Source: Burkholderiales bacterium
GTDB lineage: Bacteria > Pseudomonadota > Gammaproteobacteria > Burkholderiales > Casimicrobiaceae
Direction of reading: 5' to 3'
DNA length: 15,785 bases
Assembly: GCA_025354075.1 (NCBI GenBank)
Contig: JANXNO010000108.1
Span: forward strand, 1-15,785
Shown here: piece after piece, positions 8,508 through 14,917 of the stretch
How positions within the stretch are numbered: position 1 is the stretch's first letter
How the letters are laid out: each line of letters opens with the position of its first letter
Made by a program: the position numbers and the translations under genes
Notes under the pieces: generated by a model
The model's database searches: none
Told to the model about the DNA's origin: nothing
What the model saw: only the letters and a program-made list of their open reading frames with translations

Positions 8508-9269
8508 CTAGCGGAAGTCGAATTGCGCGGGAATAAGGGCAACGTCCTCGCGCGCTGCCGACGCCACAGCCGCCTCAGCGGACGCCAGTAAAAATTGCCC
8601 ATCGTGCACCACGAGGGTCACGTCATTTGCATGATCTGCTGCTCCAGCAATATTCGACGTCATCGCAGCCAGTGGCAAATTTGCAAGCCGTCTCGGACAC
8701 ATCCACGCGTGCGCAAACGCCTTGCCCGCCGCGCGTGCGCGGAACCCCGTTTCAATGGTAGCGGCGACGTCGTCCGGTGACGCGAACGAGGTATCCACGA
8801 CCAGATCGTAGTTGCGGTAGTCACGCAGCTCGATGCCGTAAAGCGTGCGGTAGCGCACCGCCTCCAATCTCGTGCGGGAGCGATTGTTTTCCAGCGCCTC
8901 GGTGAGCGAGCCGTGAAATTCATCACTGCGCGACGCCTCGAATACCCGTTCCGCGCCAACCGCAGGATCGACCGAGAGGAACACCTTGTAGGCGTCCGGA
9001 ATGAAATGCCACGCCAGTCGTGAATCAACAATGATGTGATCGCTGGTTTGACCCAGCATTTTGGTGTGCGAATCAATCTTGTCGTCGACGCTGCGATCCT
9101 CTGCAGACCACTCGTTCAACTGCAATGTCGTCAGCCCCATGCTTGCAGCGATTTCGCGCTGAATGCCACCCGCAGAAATGAGCTGGTAGCCCAATGTCTC
9201 TTTGAGAATGCGCGCGACTGACGACTTGCCGCCGCCGATGTCGCCTGAGAGCGTGACGATGTCTTTCAC
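8508..9269 (-). CDS. P-loop kinase of the cytidylate kinase-like family
   Basis: The 253-residue product opens with a Walker A P-loop, LSGDIGGGKSSVARIL (7-22), then SAGGIQREIAASMGL (32-46), which resembles the substrate-binding helix of the compact cytidylate kinases, and IVDSRLAWHFIPDAYKVFL (79-97), where other NMP kinases have the DSR/DGR and strand-3 region. Residues up to about 185 account for an NMP-kinase-like core, ending in DLVVDTSFASPDDV (154-167) as in CMP kinases. The last 70 or so residues have no match I can name. The natural substrate is not shown by sequence; a CMP or other nucleotide is plausible, and the housekeeping cmk gene is usually elsewhere (near rpsA), so this may be a divergent relative. 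It is convergent with the SGNH-like gene and lies 72 nt beyond the mnmE stop on the same strand. Confidence 0.8.
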   Translation of the reverse strand: MKDIVTLSGDIGGGKSSVARILKETLGYQLISAGGIQREIAASMGLTTLQLNEWSAEDRSVDDKIDSHTKMLGQTSDHIIVDSRLAWHFIPDAYKVFLSVDPAVGAERVFEASRSDEFHGSLTEALENNRSRTRLEAVRYRTLYGIELRDYRNYDLVVDTSFASPDDVAATIETGFRARAAGKAFAHAWMCPRRLANLPLAAMTSNIAGAADHANDVTLVVHDGQFLLASAEAAVASAAREDVALIPAQFDFR

Positions 9270-9341
9270 GGAGTTGTTATTAATCTGGAAGCACCAATTC
9301 TAGGGGAAGCGTTCGCCATCAAACGCAACTAACGCGCGATG

Positions 9342-10661
9342 TCATTTGCCAATACAGAATCGACTGAAAATTTCGCCGAGCAAATCGTCCGCAGTGAATT
9401 CACCGGTGATTGCGCCCAGTGATTCGTGAGCGAGTCGAAGCTCTTCAGCAAACAACTCCAGCGCGACGTAGTCAAGGTGAGCGAATGCAGCATCGAGATG
9501 CGAAAGCGCAGCGCGCAACGCCGTTACATGACGCTCACGCGCCATGAAGCCACCCTCTTCGCGATAATTGAAACCAACGCTTGCGGTGATGGCTTCAATG
9601 AGTAGTTCGACACCGTCGCCGGTCTTCGCGGACAACCACACGCCGCGATCATCGGCATGAGCCTCATGCGCTGCCACATCGATCTTGTTGCGCACCACGA
9701 TGCGTGGCAAATTCACGGGTAATTCTGCGAGCAAGCGATCCGGCACAGTTGCGTCCGTGTCGACCAAAACGAGCGCTAAATCGGCGTCGGCGATGGCAGC
9801 GCGAGTGCGTTCAATACCGATGATTTCAATGGGATCGGCGGTCTCGCGCAAGCCGGCGGTATCAACAATCTCTGCCGGCAATCCTTTCAGGCTCACGCGA
9901 CTGCGCACGGTGTCTCGCGTGGTGCCCGCAATGGGCGTCACAATAGCAATTTCATCGCCCGCCAATGCATTGAGCAGACTTGATTTTCCGACGTTCGGCT
10001 CGCCTGCGAGCACGATGCGGATGCCATCGTGCAGCAATTGCCCGCGACCAGCCTCTGCGAGCACATGTTCAAGCGCAGTGCGCGCATCCGACAGTTGATC
10101 GCGCGCACGTTCAGACTCCAGAAATTCAACGTCCTCTTCCGGAAAATCAAGCGTGGCTTCAACGAACATTCGCAAGCGAATCAGCCTGTCCTGTAGCGTT
10201 CTGATGCGGGCCGAAAATTCGCCAGTGAGCGAGCGTACGGCAGCGCGTGCCGCGCTCTCGGTAGCGGCATCGATCACGTCGGCAACGGCCTCCGCCTGCG
10301 CCAGATCCATCTTGCCATTGAGATACGCGCGTCGCGTGAATTCGCCGGGCTCGGCGTGACGGGCACCGAGTTCGATGCAGCGGCGTACCAACGTCTGCAA
10401 CACCATTGGTGAACCGTGCGTATGCAGTTCAAGCACGTCCTCACCGGTAAACGAGGCGGGTGACGCGAAATAAAGAGCGATGCCGTCGTCGATGACGTGA
10501 TCAACACCGTCGAGAAACCGGGTGTGAAGTGCCAGGCGCGGTGTCAGCGTTCGACGACACAACGTGTAGCCGAAGTCAGCGAGCGATTTGCCTGAAACAC
10601 GCACCATACCAACTCCACCGCGACCGGGCGGTGTGGCGATGGCGACGATGGTGTCAGTCAT
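9342..10661 (-). CDS. mnmE: tRNA uridine-5-carboxymethylaminomethyl GTPase MnmE
   Basis: MnmE with MnmG installs the cmnm5 group on U34 of several tRNAs using folate, glycine and GTP. The 439-residue product has the N-terminal folate-binding domain (DTIVAIATPPGRGGVGMVR, 3-21; FTGEDVLELHTHGSP, 71-85; FTRRAYLNGKMDLAQAEA, 108-125), an inserted GTPase domain with G1 GEPNVGKSS (220-228), G2 GTTRDT (246-251), G3 DTAG (267-270) and G4 NKID (325-328), and the C-terminal helical domain ending in the invariant FCIGK (435-439), whose Cys is functionally important. Length is slightly below the typical 450-455. It follows yidC after 48 nt, the usual proteobacterial order, and closes the rpmH operon. The two genes are separated by a REP-like hairpin. 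Confidence 0.98.
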   Translation of the reverse strand: MTDTIVAIATPPGRGGVGMVRVSGKSLADFGYTLCRRTLTPRLALHTRFLDGVDHVIDDGIALYFASPASFTGEDVLELHTHGSPMVLQTLVRRCIELGARHAEPGEFTRRAYLNGKMDLAQAEAVADVIDAATESAARAAVRSLTGEFSARIRTLQDRLIRLRMFVEATLDFPEEDVEFLESERARDQLSDARTALEHVLAEAGRGQLLHDGIRIVLAGEPNVGKSSLLNALAGDEIAIVTPIAGTTRDTVRSRVSLKGLPAEIVDTAGLRETADPIEIIGIERTRAAIADADLALVLVDTDATVPDRLLAELPVNLPRIVVRNKIDVAAHEAHADDRGVWLSAKTGDGVELLIEAITASVGFNYREEGGFMARERHVTALRAALSHLDAAFAHLDYVALELFAEELRLAHESLGAITGEFTADDLLGEIFSRFCIGK

Positions 10662-10679
10662 GGGCGCAATTGCAGGAAA

Positions 10680-10692
10680 GGCCGTAGCGGCC
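10680..10692 (-). repeat. REP-like hairpin between yidC and mnmE
   Basis: On the minus strand the sequence reads GTAGGATCGGCCGCTACGGCC, a GTAG tetranucleotide followed after 4 nt by a perfect 5-bp GC stem (GGCCG/CGGCC) with a CTA loop, then TTTCC. GTAG-headed short palindromes are characteristic of REP elements mobilised by RAYT transposases. It could also act as a weak attenuator between yidC and mnmE. Only this clear copy is seen in the window, so the REP assignment is tentative. Confidence 0.4.
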
Positions 10693-10709
10693 GATCCTAC
10701 AACAGATGA

Positions 10710-12419
10710 TCAGCGCTTCAGCGCCGTAACAACCGCCGCCTGTTCGCGCTCAAGCATCTTGTTGATGTTCCACTGCTGCGCAATTTGCAACAGGTTCGAC
10801 ACCGTCCAGTACAGCACCAGGCCAGCCGGGAAGAAGATGAACATGACAGCAAACGCAACTGGCATGTACTGCAACACTTTTTGCTGCATCGGGTCCATTC
10901 CCGGCGCGGGCGGCTGCAACTTCGACTGCGCGAACGCCGTGATTGCGTAGAGCACTGGCAACACGAAGTACGGGTCAGCAGCCGACAAATCCTTGATCCA
11001 GCCAATCCACGGTGCATGGCGCAGCTCGACGGCGGCACTTAGCACCCAGTACAGCGAAATGAACACGGGAATCTGCACCACCACGGGCAAGCAGCCACCG
11101 AGCGGATTGATTTTTTCTTTCTTGTACAGCGCCATCATCTCGGTGTTGAGCTTGACGCGATCATCGGCGTAACGCGTCTGAATTTCTTTTAGTTTCGGGC
11201 CGACCAGCTTCATCTTGCCCATGCTGCGGCCAGCCGCTGCGTTCAGCGGATAGAACACGGCCTTGATCAGGATGGTGAGCAGAATAATCGCCCAACCCCA
11301 ATTGCCCACCAGATTGTGGAACCACTTGAGCAACCAGAACATGGGCTCCGCGATGACGCTGAACATGCCGTAATCCACGACGCGATCCAGCCCCGGTGCC
11401 GCGGCCTTGAGCAAGTCTTGCTCCTGCGGCCCCATGTACAGGGGAATCGTCACTTTTGCCGTTGCACCGGGGGCGATTTCACCTACCGGCGTTTTCAGGC
11501 CAGAGAGATAGGCGTCGCCCGTCGCCTTGGTCATGTAGAACTCGCGTGGCATGCCAGCTTTGGGCAACCAGGCGTCGACGAAGTAGTGCTCCACCATACC
11601 AACCCAGCCGTCGGTCAGACGCTCAGTGGTAATGCCAGGTTTGCCCTTTTCGATGTCTTTGAAGTCGACTTTTTGATATTTTTTCGCCTCGGTATAGAGC
11701 ACCGGGCCGTGAAAAGCACCTGCGCCCATCGGGTTACTCATGCCGGTAGCGACGCTGTCACGTTGCAGCTGAAAATACGCCGTCGGCGCTATGGTCGCGC
11801 TGCTACCGTTGGTGATCTCTTGCGTCACGTCAACCACGTAGCTACCGCGCTTGAACGTGTAGACGAGATCATCTTTGCCACCGCTGGCAATCGGTGTCGA
11901 CAGGCGCACTTCAAGCGTGTCTGCGGTGCCCATATCGAGATTGCCCGAAACCTTCGTATACAGCGAGAAGTGATTCGGCATCCCCGCACCGAGCAATCCC
12001 GTCTGCGCGACGTGCACGCGCGTCTGGTCTTTCAGCAGCACGTGATAGGGCTTGGTCTTGTCCGTCGTGTCGCCGTGCAGCTTCAAGGCAACGTCTTCAA
12101 TCGCGCCGCCCAGCGTATTGATGCGGAAGTCCGCAAGATCGGTCTTGATGGTCAGCAACTCGCCGCCAGTTGCTGGTGCAGAAGCGGGTGCCGTCGGTTC
12201 GCCATTGTTAGCCGCGGAAGGCGCGGAACCGGCGGACGCGGTCGGCACCGACGACGGTGAAGCTCCGGGTGGAACGTCGCCCTTTCTATCCGCCGGTGTC
12301 GCGATAGGCGCTACGGGCTTGGGGGGTGCAGGCGGCGCATTTTCCTTCTGCCATGCCTGAAACAGGAACACGCCAGACATGGAGAAAATGACGAACAGAA
12401 TGAGGCGCTGGAAGTCCAT
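10710..12419 (-). CDS. yidC: Membrane protein insertase YidC
   Basis: YidC inserts and folds inner-membrane proteins, alone or with the Sec translocon. The 569-residue product matches the Gram-negative form: an N-terminal membrane segment (about 5-22, LILFVIFSMSGVFLFQAW), a Pro/Ala/Ser-rich linker (about 26-85), a large periplasmic beta domain (about 88-345), and the conserved five-helix insertase core. The core includes NWGWAIILLTILIKAVFYPLN, the cytoplasmic helical hairpin with LKEIQTRYADDRVKLNTEMM, NPLGGCLPVVVQIPVFISLY and the closing FPAGLVLYWTVSNLLQIAQQ. It lies 13 nt after yidD. A long open frame antisense to its periplasmic domain is a composition shadow. Identity is certain. Confidence 0.98.
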   Translation of the reverse strand: MDFQRLILFVIFSMSGVFLFQAWQKENAPPAPPKPVAPIATPADRKGDVPPGASPSSVPTASAGSAPSAANNGEPTAPASAPATGGELLTIKTDLADFRINTLGGAIEDVALKLHGDTTDKTKPYHVLLKDQTRVHVAQTGLLGAGMPNHFSLYTKVSGNLDMGTADTLEVRLSTPIASGGKDDLVYTFKRGSYVVDVTQEITNGSSATIAPTAYFQLQRDSVATGMSNPMGAGAFHGPVLYTEAKKYQKVDFKDIEKGKPGITTERLTDGWVGMVEHYFVDAWLPKAGMPREFYMTKATGDAYLSGLKTPVGEIAPGATAKVTIPLYMGPQEQDLLKAAAPGLDRVVDYGMFSVIAEPMFWLLKWFHNLVGNWGWAIILLTILIKAVFYPLNAAAGRSMGKMKLVGPKLKEIQTRYADDRVKLNTEMMALYKKEKINPLGGCLPVVVQIPVFISLYWVLSAAVELRHAPWIGWIKDLSAADPYFVLPVLYAITAFAQSKLQPPAPGMDPMQQKVLQYMPVAFAVMFIFFPAGLVLYWTVSNLLQIAQQWNINKMLEREQAAVVTALKR

Positions 12420-12432
12420 TGTGGGCTTTCAG

Positions 12433-12741
12433 TTAAGGGTTATGAGAGGCGGGCTGCGCGGTACCCACGGTCGGGGGGACGGCAGCGTTGGACGGGTTCA
12501 GTTTCTTTTCCGGCACGGGATCGTAGCCGCCCGCATGCCAAGGATGACATTTGGCCAGCCGCATTGCGCCCATCGCACTGCCACGCAAAACACCATAAAC
12601 GCCTATGGCTTCAGCGGTGTATTCGGAGCAACTCGGGAAAAAGCGGCAGCGCGGCCCGAGCATCGGGCGAATGCCGTATTGATAGGCCTTGATCAGGCCT
12701 AGCGCGGCGACTTCGCCGACGTTGCGCTTGTTTGCCGTCAT
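12433..12741 (-). CDS. yidD: Membrane protein insertion efficiency factor YidD
   Basis: YidD is a small membrane-associated protein that assists YidC-dependent insertion. The product is 102 residues, slightly longer than the usual 70-90 because of a proline-rich, low-complexity tail. The conserved body has an amphipathic helix ([20 protein letters not shown]), the signature cysteine motif [15 protein letters not shown], the [19 protein letters not shown] segment and GGYDPVPEK. Its ATG overlaps the rnpA TGA by 4 nt (ATGA), indicating translational coupling, and yidC follows after 13 nt. Confidence 0.96.
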   Translation of the reverse strand: MTANKRNVGEVAALGLIKAYQYGIRPMLGPRCRFFPSCSEYTAEAIGVYGVLRGSAMGAMRLAKCHPWHAGGYDPVPEKKLNPSNAAVPPTVGTAQPASHNP

Positions 12742-13196
12742 ACCATCACCGAAGGCACAACACGCGGTGGTTGCGGCTGCGAAGTCTGCGCGGCAACAGC
12801 CGATTTTGCAACGTAGCGATCAAGTGTGGCCGTCCATTCAGCTATGACTGCTGCAACATCTTTGGTCGTTATGGAAAGACTCAAGCGCACCACATATTGC
12901 GACGGTTGCAATGCGTTCTGACGAAGGCGAAATTGTTCGCGGATTCGGCGTTTGACCGCATTACGCAACACGGCGGTCCGGGCATTGCGCTTGCCGATCA
13001 TCAGCCCAAGCTGTGGGCGCGCAGGCTGCTCGACTTGTGTTGACGGCACGAGCCCGCTGCCAGGCTCGACCGAACGGCGATACACCCACAAAAAGCGCCC
13101 GCGCTGGGCGCGTGTCTTCAGTGCCCGAGCGAAGTCGTCGGACTCAAGCACCCTGGCAGCACGCGGAAAAGAGGCTCCCGCGAGCATGGTGAGCAC
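12738..13196 (-). CDS. rnpA: Ribonuclease P protein component
   Basis: RnpA is the protein cofactor of the ribozyme that matures tRNA 5' ends. The diagnostic RNA-binding segment is present: [20 protein letters not shown], with basic residues along the helix, followed by EQFR. The N-terminal [17 protein letters not shown] also fits the family. The product is 152 residues from the GTG at 13196, longer than the common 115-125: there is a roughly 12-residue insertion (around [14 protein letters not shown]) before the conserved core, and a low-complexity C-terminal tail ([18 protein letters not shown]). An ATG at 13187 is an alternative start; neither has a clear ribosome binding site. It starts 45 nt after rpmH and overlaps yidD by 4 nt. 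Confidence 0.93.
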   Translation of the reverse strand: MLTMLAGASFPRAARVLESDDFARALKTRAQRGRFLWVYRRSVEPGSGLVPSTQVEQPARPQLGLMIGKRNARTAVLRNAVKRRIREQFRLRQNALQPSQYVVRLSLSITTKDVAAVIAEWTATLDRYVAKSAVAAQTSQPQPPRVVPSVMV

Positions 13197-13241
13197 GGTG
13201 GGCGCAGCAGACGCGACGGGCGCGACGACGTTCTCTAGGCT

Positions 13242-13376
13242 TTAAGCCGAGAGAACCGCGCGGCCTTTAGAGCGGCGCGCTGCGATCACGCGGCGACCGC
13301 CTTTGGTAGCCATACGGGCACGAAAGCCGTGGTTACGTTTGCGGCGAATAACGGAGGGCTGGAATGTACGTTTCAT
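13242..13376 (-). CDS. rpmH: 50S ribosomal protein L34
   Basis: L34 is a very small basic protein of the large ribosomal subunit. The 44-residue product has the family sequence: [20 protein letters not shown] at the N-terminus, then [20 protein letters not shown], ending in VLSA. Only the last few residues differ from the common GRKRL-type ending. The ATG at 13376 is preceded by a purine-rich GAAGAGATC that serves as a ribosome binding site. It is the first gene of rpmH-rnpA-yidD-yidC-mnmE. Confidence 0.98.
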   Translation of the reverse strand: MKRTFQPSVIRRKRNHGFRARMATKGGRRVIAARRSKGRAVLSA

Positions 13377-13538
13377 GATCTCTTCAACTCTGTGTGTGCG
13401 CTGGTTTTGCCCGAGGGCCACCTTCGCGATGAAGGCTTGAAGCAGCTGGGAATGATGTCCGACTGTCTTAGAGCCGCAAAGCCCTGTGATGACAAAGCCG
13501 CACGCATTTACGTGCAGTTTTTGCGGAAAAGCCTTGCA
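13377..13538 (-). promoter_or_regulatory. rpmH leader region
   Basis: These 162 nt lie between the eamA stop and the rpmH ATG on the minus strand. If transcription starts from the TATAAT box overlapping the eamA stop, nearly all of this would be a long untranslated leader. It contains a small 5-bp inverted repeat (CCTTC 13421-13425 with GAAGG 13431-13435). I see no DnaA boxes and no open frame worth calling. Confidence 0.4.
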
Positions 13539-13564
13539 TTATAGCTTTTGGGGCGCTTTTTCAA
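13538..13564 (-). promoter_or_regulatory. Candidate sigma-70 promoter for the rpmH operon
   Basis: On the minus strand a perfect TATAAT -10 box lies at 13543-13538, overlapping the eamA TAA stop. A TTGAAA -35 candidate lies at 13564-13559, 15 nt upstream, so the spacer is shorter than the ideal 17. It sits inside the last codons of eamA and would let the ribosomal operon be transcribed independently of the upstream repair genes. Confidence 0.45.
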
Positions 13565-14438
13565 AGCGCCTTGTCCACCCCAACCGTAATCCCAGCGTCA
13601 AAGCCGTACCCGCCAGCACAATCGCCCCGCCCAGTGCCATCGGCAAAGTCACCGTTTCGCCCAGAAAAATAGCGCCCCACGCTAGGGCAAACACTGGAAT
13701 CAGGAAGGTCACAGTGGACGCTTTTTGCCCGCCCAATCGCGCGATGAGCCGAAAATAAAGGATCAGCGCGAAAGCAGTCGCTAACACGGCGAGCAGAATT
13801 GCAGCAATCCACGCCTTTGCCGACGGCATCGTCTCTGGCCAAAAGGCAATGGCGAACGGCAGCACAATCAGCGCGCCTGCCGTTTGGCTTCCAGTGGCCA
13901 CGCCCATCGGCGACACCGCCGAAAGCTTCCTTTTTGTGTAGTGGGTCGAAAACCCGTACGCCAGTGTCGCAATCAAGCCCGCCGCGATAGCCAATCCAGA
14001 CCCGCCCGGCTTGAAATCGACCTTGCCAAACGTCAACGCGACCATACCGACCACGCCAAGCGCGAGGCCCGCCCATTGCCATCGACTCAGCTTGGCGTTG
14101 AGCCAAAACAAGCCGACCACCGCTGCCCAAAGCGGCGTGGTGGCATTGATCAGCGCGGTGAATCCTGCCGTCAGCGAGGTCGCGGCGTAGGCGAGCAGGG
14201 TGAACGGAATCACCGCGTTGACGATGCCCACGACGGTCAACTCACGAGCATGGCTGAGCATCTGCGTCTTGCCTTCGCGCAGCAACACCAGCGGCAACAG
14301 GCACAGCACCGCGATGCCCGAACGCAGTCCGATTAGCGCGAACGGCCCAAACTCCGGCACGCCGACCCGCAGAAACAGGAATGACGCACCCCAGATCGCG
14401 GACAGCAGTACAAAGTCGATGACATCTCGGCGGCTCAA
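13539..14438 (-). CDS. EamA/DMT-family transporter
   Basis: The 299-residue product is a drug/metabolite transporter-superfamily permease with about ten hydrophobic helices in two EamA repeats. The first opens with FVLLSAIWGASFLFLRV and contains FALIGLRSGIAVLCLLPLVL; the second contains GSGLAIAAGLIATLAYGFS and, near the C-terminus, VFALAWGAIFLGETV, the usual E-T/V pattern at the end of DMT repeats. The substrate cannot be read from sequence. The apparent start is a TTG at 14438 that overlaps the ogt stop by 4 nt (TTGA), with no nearby ATG, so translation is probably coupled to ogt. Its stop codon overlaps the putative rpmH -10 box. Confidence 0.88.
   Translation of the reverse strand: MSRRDVIDFVLLSAIWGASFLFLRVGVPEFGPFALIGLRSGIAVLCLLPLVLLREGKTQMLSHARELTVVGIVNAVIPFTLLAYAATSLTAGFTALINATTPLWAAVVGLFWLNAKLSRWQWAGLALGVVGMVALTFGKVDFKPGGSGLAIAAGLIATLAYGFSTHYTKRKLSAVSPMGVATGSQTAGALIVLPFAIAFWPETMPSAKAWIAAILLAVLATAFALILYFRLIARLGGQKASTVTFLIPVFALAWGAIFLGETVTLPMALGGAIVLAGTALTLGLRLGWTRRFEKAPQKL
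13552..13570. other. Perfect 8-bp inverted repeat at the 3' end of eamA
   Basis: GGCGCTTT (13552-13559) and AAAGCGCC (13563-13570) form a perfect 8-bp stem with a 3-nt loop inside the last codons of eamA. It is not followed by a clear T-run on either strand, so it is not a classic terminator. It overlaps the putative -35 box of rpmH, so it may be a regulatory or pausing site, or a weak terminator for eamA. Confidence 0.4.
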
Positions 14439-14917
14439 AGAATACCTTCCAGTTTCAACAAAAACTCTTTGTTGTACAACCCGCCCGCGTAGCCGGTGAG
14501 CGAGCCATTCGCGCCGATCACGCGATGACAGGGCACGATGATGCCGATGGGATTTTTGCCGTTGGCCGCACCAATGGCGCGCACGGCTGACGGCTGTCCG
14601 ACGATTTGTGCCTGTTGCCCGTAAGACCGCTTTTCACCATAGGGAATCTTGGTCAGCGCGATCCATGCACGCTTTTGAAAGTCGGTGCCTTGCGGCGCGA
14701 GCGGCATGGTGAACACGCGCAATTTGCCGAGGAAATAGGCGTCGAGTTCGCGCTTTGTTTGTGTGAGCACTGGCAGCCGTTCATTACGCACCCAATCATC
14801 GTGCATCGCGGGGACATACTTGCCAGCGGTCATATGCAGCGCGGTCAACGCCTCCCCGTTCGATAGCAGCAGCAACTCGCCGGTCGGTGAATCGTGTAGC
14901 TGGTAATAAGTCGTCAT
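14435..14917 (-). CDS. ogt: Methylated-DNA--protein-cysteine methyltransferase (O6-alkylguanine repair)
   Basis: Ogt removes alkyl groups from O6-alkylguanine in DNA, transferring them irreversibly to its own cysteine. The 160-residue product has the MGMT layout: an N-terminal Ogt-type domain (YYQLHDSPTGELLLLSNGEA, 4-23), then TDFQKRAWIALTKIPYGEKR (78-97), helix-turn-helix and arginine-finger region (SAVRAIGAANGKNP, 110-123), and the active site IVPCHRVIG (127-135) with acceptor Cys130. The ATG at 14917 overlaps the alkA TGA by 4 nt (ATGA); the open frame extends to 15115, but that extension overlaps alkA and has no Ogt-like sequence. It is followed by eamA with a TTGA overlap. Confidence 0.96.
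   Translation of the reverse strand: MTTYYQLHDSPTGELLLLSNGEALTALHMTAGKYVPAMHDDWVRNERLPVLTQTKRELDAYFLGKLRVFTMPLAPQGTDFQKRAWIALTKIPYGEKRSYGQQAQIVGQPSAVRAIGAANGKNPIGIIVPCHRVIGANGSLTGYAGGLYNKEFLLKLEGIL

Noticed and set aside
11316..12260. 314-codon open frame antisense to yidC
   Set aside because: It lies entirely opposite a certain gene, has histidine/arginine-rich composition typical of a shadow frame, and shows no domain or ribosome binding site.
13377..13538. Replication origin with DnaA boxes next to rpmH
   Set aside because: No TTATNCACA-like boxes or AT-rich unwinding region can be seen here.
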